NCBI RefSeq assembly: GCF_901000735.1
Contig: NC_081541.1
Coordinates: 45,737,485-45,801,484 of the forward strand
Length of the DNA stretch: 64,000 nucleotides
DNA from: Corylus avellana
Taxonomy: Eukaryota > Streptophyta > Magnoliopsida > Fagales > Betulaceae
Reading direction: 5' to 3'
The notes under the pieces: generated by a model
The model's database searches: none
The model's input: the letters and a program-made list of their open reading frames with translations, nothing else
What the model was told of the DNA's origin: nothing
Shown here: positions 41,138 to 53,112 of the stretch, piece after piece
Layout of the letters: every line of letters starts with the position of its first letter
Position numbering within the stretch: position 1 is the stretch's first letter
Program-made: the position numbers and the translations under genes

Positions 41138-43072
41138 AATTAAAACCTATAACATTGTCAATGTTCATTGAGAATAATTTCTCAATTAAAACCTATAACC
41201 TTGTCGATGTTCATCGAGAATAATTTGTTATGTTCAGAGTAATATAATTCCCTAACAAAAAAAGAGAAAACAAAAAGGAAACAAAGACCCACAAAAGCTA
41301 AGGCCCAAGGAGCCCACATGGAGTTAAACTTGTCCTTGATATTGGGCTTGAGCCTAAACCTAAAAGCCTGCAATCTCGTACCCTTATGGCGCCCAACCTG
41401 TATGAGACACCCAATGAGCTTGTGGATCGGCCCAAGTTATTGTCCCAAATAATGCTGACAAGCCTTTTAATGGTTCTTTCGGGTCAAAATGCAAAAGTCA
41501 GATCAATATTAAAAAATACAACCATAAAGACTTAGCCCAACGGCCCATGATCCCTAGGAGGGGGTACAAGGATTAAAACACAAAATAAGGGGTGAACTCC
41601 CCAATAATACACCCAAAGCGAAAATTACAGTGTAGTAAGTACACACAAATAGTAGGTCATGGGTTATAAATGACCTTGGTATGTCTCGATTCCAAAAGAC
41701 TAAGAGGTAAGGCAAGAGGCCGGCTGGGGATAACTTTGATACCTAAGTCAATTATCACCATTTTGATGGATAACGACTTAATTTAGAAATGTCATGCGGT
41801 TTAATTTATGAGAATATTCCTCTTAACAAATGCTTCATCTCATAGTGGAAAAGACTAAAATTAGTTTGAAATGGTTGTAATTTTTAATAGTATAGCAAGT
41901 TTAGCTTATTCGAATTGGTGCGGGTTATGGTTAATGTGTCTTACTCATTCCTCCAATTCCTAGTTCAATTTACTTGAGGGGGAAAAAAAAAAAAAAAAGT
42001 AAAAACTTATTTTGACATATGAACAATGATAAAGTGGTTGTGGATTGAGATAGCATGTAATATTTAGGATATTGTATGTTGTGCAATAGCTTTAATTTGG
42101 ATTGTTCTTTTAAATTAATAACTCAAATTTTGGCACATCTTATTATTTGGTAAAAACCTAAAACTCTATTTTTAGTTGTTGTGCCACTCTCACTATTGTA
42201 GAGTTACCACCACCACAATAAGTACTCGACCACCTCTTTAAATGCTTCGGAGGTGGATACTCAAATTTTAGGAAATTCTTGCCATATATAAGACTAACTA
42301 GGAGACTTTTTTTTTTTTTTTACATTGTTTGACTAAGAAAATAGACCTTATGTAAAATTAGACTAAGAGACTTTTCTTTTTCCTTTTTAGACTGTTTGAC
42401 AAAGAAAATAGAACATAAATGTAAGAAAGTTGTAAAATGTAAACACACTTTTTTTGACTCTCGGGTTAAAAAAAAAAGAAAGGTCCAAGGGACAATCACG
42501 TGTTTTGGAGAAAACTCGGGGGCACGATTGTCAAATTGTCAAAGTATGCCAACCACCTCATGTCATTCAACCGAACCTACCGGCGTTTGCCAGTCAGTGC
42601 AGTCACCCACCACGCGGCGAACATTTCACGCATATTCATTGAAACGCGTTTTGGTTCCAGAAAAGAATTTCCGCAACTTGTTCTTGCATTGAGGCCCCTG
42701 TACTTTGGTATATCTATAAATCATGCCCTGGTTTGTGCAGTTTGTTACAATAATTTTTTTTTTTTTAAGAGTAATAAAAAAAAAGTATGGTTCGATTTGT
42801 TATTAACAAAAATATTTAACAAACATTTCAAAACATTCAAAACTTATTTTTATCTTTAACATTTTTTTCAAACTAAAAACAAATCTAAAACGAATTAACA
42901 AACAGAGCAGATGTAGTTTCATTTTTGGCCAAAATTATCATATTGAACTGAATTAGAGGTTGAACTGAAAATTTGTGAATTAACTAATTTGATATTTTTA
43001 TTAATGTGTGTTTTTTGTTTCATAAAGTGACATGAAAGTTAAGACAAATTTTTTTAATATATATATATTAAG
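41138..43072. other. Non-coding, no gene seen; contig edge at 43072
   Basis: Begins with two ATTAAAACCTATAAC direct repeats. 42590-42720 is GC-richer (CACCACGCGGCGAACATTTC, GAGGCCCCTGTACTTTGG) and has an open frame of 119 codons (42500-42859), but nothing recognisable. It differs between the two copies by indels that break the frame, so I do not call a gene. Confidence 0.45.
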
Positions 43073-43172
43073 NNNNNNNNNNNNNNNNNNNNNNNNNNNN
43101 NNNNNNNNNNNNNNNNNNNNNNNNNNNNNNNNNNNNNNNNNNNNNNNNNNNNNNNNNNNNNNNNNNNNNNNN
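43073..43172. other. Assembly gap, exactly 100 N
   Basis: A length of exactly 100 is a conventional placeholder for a gap of unknown size. It separates two near-identical 7-kb blocks. Confidence 0.98.
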
Positions 43173-45278
43173 AGATCTTGTTGATTTTCAAAATAGAGTT
43201 TAAGAGTAGGTTTTCACCAAAATAAATAACATCTACATATAAAAGATTTTCATATATAAACTCCTTAAGGAGAAATTTCACAGCAATGGCAACATTGTTA
43301 TATAAGCAAAACCCCATTGCTTTGTTCAGCATGATTTCCAAGGGCCTCACGATCGGAAATGCTGAATAAGATTATGATTTTTGGAAGAAAAAAAAAATTG
43401 TATTCACATACCCATTAATCGAGAAATATAAAACTCTCCTATCATTTAAAAATATTTCATGGGTTCCATTATCATGATGGTAATCGTATTTAACTATCGA
43501 GATCTTGTTGATTTTCAACATTAAGTTTAAGAGTAAGTTTTCACCAAAATAAATAATATCTACATATAAAAGATTTTCATATATAAACTCCTTAAGGAGA
43601 AATTTCACAGCAATGAAAACATTGTTATATAAGAAAAACTCCATTGCTTTGTTAGATTCAGCATAATTTCCAGGGGCCTCACGATCGGAAATGCTGAATA
43701 AGATTGTGATTTTAGGAAGAACAAAAAAAATTGTATTCACATACCCATGAATCAACAAATATAAAACTCTCTTATCATTTAAAAATATTTCATGGGTTCC
43801 ATTATCATGATGGTAATCATAGTCAACTGTCGGGATCTTGTTGATTTTCAACATAGATTTTAAGAGTAGGTTTTTACCAAAATAAATAGCATCTACATAT
43901 AAAAGATTTTCATATATAAACTCTTTAAGGAGAAATTTCATAGCAATGGCAACATTGTGATATAAGCAAAACCCCATTGCTCTGTTAGATTCAGCATAAT
44001 TTTTGGGGTCCTCACGATCGGAAATGCTGAATAAGATTATGACTTTTGGAAGAAAAAAAAATTGTATTCACATACCCATGAATCGAGAAATATAAAACTT
44101 TCCTATCATTTAAAAATATTTCATGGTTTCCATTATCATGATGGTAATCATGGTCAATTATCGAGATCTTGTTGATTTTCAAAATAGAGTTTAAGAGTAG
44201 GTTTTCACCAAAATAAATAACATCTACATATAAAAGATTTTCATATATAAACTCCTTAAGGAGAAATTTCACAGCAATGGCAACATTGTTATATAAGCAA
44301 AACCCCATTGCTTTGTTAGATTCAGCATGATTTCCGGGGGCCTCACGGTCGGAAATGCTGAATCTAATTCCTTGGGCAACCCCCTGGCAAACCTATACGA
44401 CAGTAAATGCAATTAGACTTTTATTCTTTACTAAAGAAAAAAAAAATACACATACTCTACCTCAAACAACTGTCTCATTGTGAATGCCTCGCCAAACTAC
44501 CATTTGTGTCAATGTCCCCCTAAACTACCAACAAAATGTCAATAGTCCCCCCTGAAGACAAAATAACCATACATAAAATTAAAAAAAACTCTTCAAATTC
44601 AGCGGCATCAGAGGAACCTTCATTCATCCAAACAAAAGTGTCATTCGAAACATAATTGTTGGTTTCATTTATAAGCTTCAATTGCCTTATATGGGTTGCA
44701 TACTCCTTTGAGTGTACATCTTCAACTTAATGCTCTTTTATCCTAACGGACGAACACCGCTTACATCTGAACCCAAAAATTAATATACTTAATCACAAAA
44801 TAGTAATACAAACAATTAGAAGAATTTATTTATTTATTTGGAACAATCTGTCCAACAAGCCTTCGTATCACAACAAGGAAGATTATGTTTTATCATACCC
44901 TCATCATATACTACATCTACTTTCTTTCTTCTTTTTTTTTTTCTTTTTTTTTTTTTTAATTCAATGTAATTTCAAACCCAACAACAAAAAAATAAAAAAT
45001 AAAACATAATCCAACAGTCGTCAGTGACAAACATTAACAACTTTCAACAAGAAGTTTATGGTACTATGGATAGGAACCAAAAAATTTAGATCAGCAAGTA
45101 TGAAAATCGAAATCCTTAGCAGAAATCAAAGATATCTACTAACAATAAAAGCAGCTAATAAATCTCTACCCACCTACTTTTACAATTACAATTGAAGATC
45201 ACACACAAAAATAACATACTATAATAAAAATGTACCGCCACCGCTGTGAGTTCGACTATCTTCACCGCCTCCACTCAT
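43173..45278 (-). pseudogene. Second copy of HDA5-like pseudogene (array of 3-4 units)
   Basis: Same order as at 36005-37926. The MSGGGEDS exon is near 45278 and the YDECM piece near 44905. The VHTKEY exon is near 44770-44610. The roughly 330-bp catalytic-exon units are at 43173-43358 (cut by the gap), 43359-43694, 43695-44022 and 44023-44360. Within the VHTKEY exon, codon TTA after GAGCAT is TAA here, a nonsense change. The donor end of that exon is replaced (GCGGCATCAGAGG). At least one unit (43372-43977 region) keeps an open frame. Not expected to make an active enzyme. Confidence 0.7.
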
Positions 45279-46043
45279 GCATGCAATTAATTTTCCTTTT
45301 CCCTAACATTCCCAAGAAAAGAAGTTCCTATAAGTGTTTCACCAAAGGAGGAAGCACATGATGAATGAACCAAGACTTCATTAGGGGTTTAGCATATTAT
45401 CAGCCATCAGTTTGTCTCCTCCTTGAATATTCCTGGTAGAGTTCTAATGAGAAACTGAAAGAGAGTGCGAGAATTTCTGCAGAAAGGAAGGAACAACAAA
45501 TTAAATAAAAAAACAAAAAATAAAATCCTCGTTCAGAATGCTTCTTTTCTCTGTCTTATGTACATACTTAACTAAATAACATTCTTTTAACCATCTACGC
45601 ATTCATGCTAAAGACCATACTTAACTAAATAAATGCTTCCAAATATTTCTAATGTCTCTTATTTCTCTTTTTTTTTGCAGCATTTGACAACCCTACTAGT
45701 GAATTCAGTGTAACATCCGTTGGATACTCGATAATGGTATTGTAGCTGTTTGACAGCTTGACCGATCAAGTTTAGAAACATCGTAACTCCTTCAAGTTAA
45801 CTTCAAATGATATGATGTGTATTTTAAAGTTTTCTTCATTCAAATGCCTACAACATATCCAAAAATCATAACAACCCAATACCTTTTATTACCTTAAAAG
45901 TCTCATGCAATGATGTGGTTCTATATGACTGAAATTTCAGCTTTGACACTTGTACCTATAAAAATAATACCTTCTTCTACGATTGCGTGATGAATATATA
46001 TATATATATTCAATAGTTGTGATATTTTGGGCCCTTTACATAG

Positions 46044-46391
46044 GAAATATTCTTCTATGGATGATGAGATTTGCATACTAAAACATCATGTTGCTGAACA
46101 ACTAAAGGTAATGCTGATCGCGTACAGGTTATAGGAAGGTTGCTTATGTTTTCTCATGTTCTGCATAGGGCATGATTCGCATGCCTATAGATACATGCAT
46201 TTCAGGTTTGATGAATCTGGCACCACAATAATGGTTTTTTTTTTTTTTTTTCTCAGATGCCTGATGTTTCATCATCTTTAGAAATATCAGAATTTGAAGC
46301 TTTGCATGAGCTACAAGATCGCCTTTCACTTAAAGAGGGCGAACTTCGTGAAGGAGAGCAGCATATAAAAAAACTGCACAACAATATTCGG
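46044..46391 (+). pseudogene. Second copy of the coiled-coil two-exon fragment
   Basis: Exons 46044-46107 and 46257-46391 are identical to 38693-38756 and 38906-39040, including splice sites and the intronic poly-T length. Confidence 0.6.
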
Positions 46392-46520
46392 GTAAGTCTG
46401 CAAAAAAAAGAGAAATAAAAGACAGTCATAATATTTGGAAGCATTTATTTAGTTAAGTATGGTCTTTATTGGGTAGATGATTTAGGCAAAAAAAAAAGGT
46501 TACAAGAAACTCAACCATTA

Positions 46521-47151
46521 TCGAGTTTCCAACGGATGTTACACTGAATTCACCAGTAGGGTCATCAAATGCTGCAAAAAAAGAAAAATAAGAGACATTC
46601 AAAATATTTGGAAGCATTTATTTAGTTAAGTATGGTCTTTAGCATGCACTCATCATATACTACACAGTTTATACCTACCTTTTTTTTTTTTTTTTAATCT
46701 TCAATCCAATTTCAAACCCAATAAATAAATAAATAAAAACAAAAGCAAAAGAAAACAAAACCCAACAATTGTCAATGACAAACATTAACAACTTTCAACA
46801 ACAAGTTTATGGTACTATGAATAGGAACCAAAAAATTTAGATCAGCAAGTATGAATACTGAAATCCTTAGCAGAAATCAAAGATATCTACTAACAATAAA
46901 AGCAGCTAATAAATTTCTACCCACTTATTTTTACAATTACAATTGAAGATCACGCGCAAAAACAACATAATACATTAAAAATGTACCGCCACTGTTGTGA
47001 GTGCGACTATCTTCACCGGCAATCACTGCCTCCACTCATGCCTGTAATTAATTTTCTCTTTCCCTAACATTCCCAAGAAAACAAGTTTCTATAAGTGTTT
47101 CATCAAAAGAGGAAGCACATGATGAATAAACCAAGACTTGATTAGGGGTTT
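46521..47151 (-). pseudogene. Second copy of the 39170-39800 HDAC 5' fragment
   Basis: Identical to 39170-39800 as far as I can see, at offset 7351. Confidence 0.5.
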
Positions 47152-47605
47152 AGCATACTTTATCAGCCATCAGTTTGTCCCCTCCTTGAATATTCCTTCT
47201 TGAGTTTTAATGAGAGACGGAAAGAGAGTGCGAGAATTTAATGAGAAAGAAATGAACAATAAAAAAAGTAAAAAAAACCAACAAATAAAATCCTGGTTCA
47301 GAATGCTTCTTTTCTCTGTCTTCATCTTCCTTTGAAAATTATTTTGGGAACTAACTCGGTTCCAATAATTTGAGGGCATGAAATCAACATGCCTCATATT
47401 ACTATATAACACAAAATTTGAACAATATTTGTTTGTAAAAATAAAAAATAGAAGATTAACAAGCAATCACTTTTTTTTGCGGAATTAAGTACCATTATTG
47501 CAATTGAAATTGAATCGTTTTCAAAAAAACTTGTTCAAAAATTTAGAAGCCAAATCGTTTGAGAAAGAATTAAAACCTATAACTTTGTCAATGTTCACTG
47601 AGAAG

Positions 47606-48483
47606 TGTTAGTTCTTGTATTGGATTAATTCAGTTCCAAAATGTAGAGGCTAATGTTCACGGGTTCAAAAACTGATATAGAATGCTCAAAATCCAATCTA
47701 CACCGTTCATAATGTAGATTCATGTGTCATGAACGTCCCTGCAAAATTTCAACTCAATCGGACCACAAACACCCATCGATTGAAGCTGTTGATCAAGACT
47801 GGACAGTATTTCCAGAGTACTGTTTTTCCTCATTGCAGACCATGTCCGGACACGGTGATAGGCTATCGAGAAAGGCTTTCTAGAAACTCTATTTTTTCTC
47901 CGCAAGGCCCTGTCCGGACACCCCATACCTATATGCCAAAAAACGTGTTTTTAGTGGGCCCAAGTCTAAGTTTGATGTACTGATATATATATATATATAT
48001 ATAAGAGACATGAATTTTCACCACAGAGAGTTCGTCGGAGGCTGTGCTAAGAGATATCATATGTGGTGAGCGTTAAATTGAATCTCTTAGAGTTTTAGTT
48101 ATTCATTTGATAAATCTACGGTTGAAAAGTCTATCAGAAGGGTTTAGTAAAGGAGAATCACGTTAAAGAAGATTGTGAATACGGAGACGAGTTGTAGGCT
48201 TGTCGATCTTACATAGTCAAGGTCTTGCAAAGGGTTGTAAGTGTTCATAGTGTCTGTAATCTCTGGATAATCTTTTGATAGTGATTTCCTGGGTTTTGCT
48301 ACCCCTGAGAGGTTTTACTTTTAGATCGGTTTCTAAAAGGTTTCTTTTTCGTAACCAAAATATCCGTGTCTGCCTCTTTATTGCTTTATATATTTTGGGT
48401 GATTGAATTGTTTATTACTTCATAGTATTAATTCGACATTAATTGTAATAAAAAAGTTTTTGGAGTCTGCATAACGTTTTTCA
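47606..48483 (+). mobile_element. Second copy of the solo LTR
   Basis: Same TG...CA ends, the same AGAAG flanks (47601-47605, 48484-48488) and the same interior as 40255-41132. It was duplicated with its surroundings and is not an independent insertion. Confidence 0.85.
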
Positions 48484-50406
48484 AGAAGAATTAAAACCTA
48501 TAACATTGTCAATGTTCATTGAGAATAATTTCTCAATTAAAACCTATAACCTTGTCGATGTTCATCGAGAATAATTTGTTATGTTCAGAGTAATATAATT
48601 CCCTAACAAAAAAAGAGAAAACAAAAAGGAAACAAAGACCCACAAAAGCTAAGGCCCAAGGAGCCCACATGGAGTTAAACTTGTCCTTGATATTGGGCTT
48701 GAGCCTAAACCTAAAAGCCTGCAATCTCGTACCCTTATGGCGCCCAACCTGTATGAGACACCCAATGAGCTTGTGGATCGGCCCAAGTTATTGTCCCAAA
48801 TAATGCTGACAAGCCTTTTAATGGTTCTTTCGGGTCAAAATGCAAAAGTCAGATCAATATTAAAAAATACAACCATAAAGACTTAGCCCAACGGCCCATG
48901 ATCCCTAGGAGGGGGTACAAGGATTAAAACACAAAATAAGGGGTGAACTCCCCAATAATACACCCAAAGCGAAAATTACAGTGTAGTAAGTACACACAAA
49001 TAGTAGGTCATGGGTTATAAATGACCTTGGTATGTCTCGATTCCAAAAGACTAAGAGGTAAGGCAAGAGGCCGGCTGGGGATAACTTTGATACCTAAGTC
49101 AATTATCACCATTTTGATGGATAACGACTTAATTTAGAAATGTCATGCGGTTTAATTTATGAGAATATTCCTCTTAACAAATGCTTCATCTCATAGTGGA
49201 AAAGACTAAAATTAGTTTGAAATGGTTGTAATTTTTAATAGTATAGCAAGTTTAGCTTATTCGAATTGGTGCGGGTTATGGTTAATGTGTCTTACTCATT
49301 CCTCCAATTCCTAGTTCAATTTACTTGAGGGGGAAAAAAAAAAAAAAAAGTAAAAACTTATTTTGACATATGAACAATGATAAAGTGGTTGTGGATTGAG
49401 ATAGCATGTAATATTTAGGATATTGTATGTTGTGCAATAGCTTTAATTTGGATTGTTCTTTTAAATTAATAACTCAAATTTTGGCACATCTTATTATTTG
49501 GTAAAAACCTAAAACTCTATTTTTAGTTGTTGTGCCACTCTCACTATTGTAGAGTTACCACCACCACAATAAGTACTCGACCACCTCTTTAAATGCTTCG
49601 GAGGTGGATACTCAAATTTTAGGAAATTCTTGCCATATATAAGACTAACTAGGAGACTTTTTTTTTTTTTTTACATTGTTTGACTAAGAAAATAGACCTT
49701 ATGTAAAATTAGACTAAGAGACTTTTCTTTTTCCTTTTTAGACTGTTTGACAAAGAAAATAGAACATAAATGTAAGAAAGTTGTAAAATGTAAACACACT
49801 TTTTTTGACTCTCGGGTTAAAAAAAAAAGAAAGGTCCAAGGGACAATCACGTGTTTTGGAGAAAACTCGGGGGCACGATTGTCAAAGTATGCCAACCACT
49901 TCATGGCATTCAATTGAACCTACCGGCGTTTGCCAGTCACCCACCACGCGGCGAACATTTCACGCATATTCATTGAAACGCGTTTTGGTTCCAGAAAAGA
50001 ATTTCCGCAACTTGTTCTTGCATTGAGGCCCCTGTACTTTGGTATATCTATAAATCATGCCCTGGTTTGTGCAGTTTGTTACAATAATTTTTTTTTTTTT
50101 AAGAGTAATAAAAAAAAAGTATGGTTCGATTTGTTATTAACAAAAATATTTAACAAACATTTCAAAACATTCAAAACTTATTTTTATCTTTAACATTTTT
50201 TTCAAACTAAAAACAAATCTAAAACGAATTAACAAACAGAGCAGATGTAGTTTCATTTTTGGCCAAAATTATCATATTGAACTGAATTAGAGGTTGAACT
50301 GAAAATTTGTGAATTAACTAATTTGATATTTTTATTAATGTGTGTTTTTTGTTTCATAAAGTGACATGAAAGTTAAGACAAATTTTTTTAATATATATAT
50401 ATTAAG

Positions 50407-51550
50407 TTGTTTATTAATGTGCATTTATTTTAAGAAAATAAAACAAAATATCAACAAACATGACAAGTTTATTTCTAAATCATCAACCAACCTTTCTTGG
50501 GATTGGTGTTCTATATGGTTTTAATGATTATAATTTGAATCGCATATGTGGCCATGTTTTAACTCAACATTTGGCTCAGAGTACTTTTATTAATAATTAA
50601 TTGTGTTTAACATTTTTCAACCCCAATTATTTGTAATCTCTAATTAGGGCAGCTTAATCAGCTGAAAATCATGACTCATGAAACGGGGTCATTAAATCAA
50701 TCTTTCTCTCCCATTTTTCTCTCCTCGTGTAAATATGTTGAAAAAAAAAAAAAAAAAGGAAATATACTTTTTTTGGGTAAAATTTTTGAAAAATTCTAGA
50801 AGCACTAAATCTCAAAGTCAAATTGCAACCCCATCTCTCAAAGTCAGATTGTCAGAACCATAAGTTACAACAAGATTTTAACAAAAAAAAAATTTATTAA
50901 AAAAATTGAATTAGAAGAATTTTTTTTTAACCTAATATACTGAGTTGAATTATGTCTAAAATATATGTGATTTTCATATGTATTTATAATTCTTACATTT
51001 ATTTTTAAAAAAGCGTGTGATTCTAACATAAATTATAAACTTATATCAACTTAATAGACTAAATTAAAGAAATTTTGTCAACCTAATCTAGAGAAAAATT
51101 GTCCATAAAACATATAATAACAATTAGGACAAATATTTTATTACTTGGGTTGGCAAGGAATCTTTTAGCCAGGCATTATCGAGCAATACCTTTGAGATAA
51201 TAATAATAATAATAATAATAATTGTACTTAGGATTAATAGCTTGTTAAGATTCGGAAACAAAAACAATATTTTTATTCTTGTTTTTTGTTCTCATTTTTA
51301 TTTTTATTTTTAGAAGGTAGGTGGGGAGGAAGTAAGATAAACAATACCAACATACCAAAAAACAAATACAACAAAATATGAGGGCACAAAAGCAAATGCC
51401 TTACCTTCATAATTAACTATTCCATACTATTCACAATGTGAAAGGAATTAATGAAGAAAGAAGGGTTGACAAAAAAAGAAAAGAAAAAGCAAGCTATTAA
51501 AATAATAATAAATAAATAATAATAATAAAAAAAGACAGAGAAAAGCCAGC
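50407..51550. other. Unique AT-rich region upstream of the small-protein gene
   Basis: Poly-A and (TAA)n tracts (near 51201-51222 and 51500-51530). No gene seen. Confidence 0.4.
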
Positions 51551-51558
51551 TATATATA
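51551..51558 (+). promoter_or_regulatory. TATA box of small-protein gene
   Basis: TATATATA about 250 bases upstream of the start codon at 51804. A pyrimidine-rich leader follows, containing two related foldback blocks (51659-51700 and 51717-51760). Confidence 0.55.
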
Positions 51559-51803
51559 CCACACATCTTGGCCCTCTTCCTCCTCCAACCCTACACAACT
51601 CTTGCCTTTCATGGACGCCCACATTTGGGACATCTTCTAGCAAATCCATCTTCTTTTTCTCTCTTCTTCTTTCTCCTTCAAGAAAGAGAGAAAAAGGGTT
51701 TCCTCCTTTCTCTCTCTCTTTTTCTTCTTCCTTCAAGAAAAAGAGAGAAAAGAAAAAGGGTTTTATAAGGAGGGATTCATATACGTTATCAGATATATAT
51801 ACC

Positions 51804-52052
51804 ATGGGGAAGATCGTGGAGCTGTTAGATGCTGGCGTCAGAATAGCGGCAAGGTTTCATTCTCACTGCCCGCAAACCGGCAAGATGTACTACCACCCTC
51901 CGGCGGCCTCCGACGACAACAACCACCACCACCTCCTCCACCTACATGGCGGAAGTTCCGCCTCCGGTGGCAGCGGCGAGGTGCCAACCCAGATGCGGTA
52001 TTGCGGTCCCAAGGCAGCTGAAACTACAGAATACATTCTTTATTCTGTTTGA
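51804..52052 (+). CDS. Small plant protein, 82 aa, function unknown
   Basis: Single-exon ORF starting [20 protein letters not shown], in a good plant start context (ATACCATGGGG). Residues 1-38 (through [13 protein letters not shown]) are the part I would expect to be conserved. After that come a His-rich stretch (about 39-52), a Gly/Ser-rich stretch and the tail [18 protein letters not shown]. The region is much more GC-rich than its surroundings and has strong codon-like periodicity. An upstream TATA box and CT-rich leader fit a real transcription unit. I recall similar short plant proteins of this type but cannot name a characterised one. No signal peptide or membrane segment is evident. 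Confidence 0.72.
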   Translation: MGKIVELLDAGVRIAARFHSHCPQTGKMYYHPPAASDDNNHHHLLHLHGGSSASGGSGEVPTQMRYCGPKAAETTEYILYSV

Positions 52053-52640
52053 TTTATATCATAAAAGAAAGAAGATGTTATACACAAAAAATTTTCTTCC
52101 ATGTTTTCATTATTCGGAAGTGCATGTATTTCCTTAAGAGAGTTTGTCTGGTTCTGTTCTGTCACCTTTCCTAAGGTTTTGTAATGAAGACATGAATTTT
52201 AGATATATATTGAAAAACACTTTAACTTTGACCTATTGCTAAAACTTTATGTCCTTTACATTAAGAAAAAATAAATAAATTTAGACCGTGTTTAGGATTG
52301 CAATTTTTCAAGTTAAAAAGTGAGATTTGAAATCAAATCCTATAAAGTGTAAATTGCTTTACCAAACGCTTAATTAATTGGACGTTTTAAAACCGTAAAC
52401 CTAAACAAACCTTGAGTCCTTTATTTTTACCAATTCTTAATTTTGACAGTTAGTTAGGTTATGCTGTTTTATGTCCTCAAATCATAAATCATTAAAAAAT
52501 AATAATAAATAAAATTCACCTTTACTTAACATTATAACACTTCTTAACAAATATAGTCCTAATTTGTTTCTGATTTTAAATAGATCCCTCCATCAATTTT
52601 CCGTCCATAAGAAAGTTGCGACTTTATTAAAAAAAAAAAA
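52053..52640. other. 3' flank of small-protein gene; possible MITE
   Basis: The 3' UTR probably lies within the first 150 bases. 52285-52420 holds GACCGTGTTTAGGATTGCAA ... TAAACAAACCTTGAGTCC, resembling a short MITE like that at 33780. Confidence 0.4.
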
Positions 52641-52644
52641 AAAA

Positions 52645-53112
52645 GGGTAATTATCCTTTTTCCCATCTCCCCATGAACTACCACTCGATTACCATATACG
52701 CTCATCAACTATCAACTTTATATTACGATCTCATCAAACAACTCTTTTGTTTCCAAAACACCATTTCCGTCAGTCAATGTCATTAAGTCGGACGGTCAAC
52801 CCATCACGTGCGCGTAAGGTTGATAGTTGATGGGGGTATTTGGTAATCCAGTGGTAGCTTATGAAGGGAAAGGATAATTACCACAAAAAAAAAAAAAAAA
52901 AAAAATGCATACGCATTCAAGGCATGTGACGAGCACGTGATGAGTTGACCGTCCAACTTAACGGCCTTGACTGTTCGACTTAACGACCTTGACTAACGGA
53001 AGGGGGATTTTGGTAACGAAATGGTACTTTGACGGGGTTATAATGTGAAGTTGGTAGTTAATGGGGATATATGGTAATCGAGTGGTAGTTAGGAGGAAAA
53101 AAGATAATTATC
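52645..53112. mobile_element. MULE-type MITE, compound
   Basis: The left end GGTAATTATCCTTTTTCCC and the right end GGAGGAAAAAAGATAATTATC are inverted repeats. Inner arms CCACTCGATTACCATATA and TATATGGTAATCGAGTGG pair perfectly. A second right-type end (GGTAATCCAGTGGTAGC ... GGATAATTACC, about 52838-52882) lies inside, so two copies are nested or fused. Similar in style to the element at 28370. Confidence 0.75.

Larger units (their letters stand above)
43173..50406. repeat. Near-identical second copy of 36005-43072
   Basis: From about 38.4 to 42.5 kb the two blocks match at a constant offset of 7351 bases, including poly-T and (TA)n tract lengths. Differences concentrate in the leftmost 2 kb and in small indels at 49880-49945. 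The match ends at ATTAAG (43072 against 50406), exactly where the first block meets the N run. See findings for the artefact interpretation. Confidence 0.95.

Noticed and set aside
42500..42859. 119-codon ORF near the contig edge
   Set aside because: Low-complexity tail. The homologous region at 49880-50193 has indels that change the frame, and I see no domain or splice structure.
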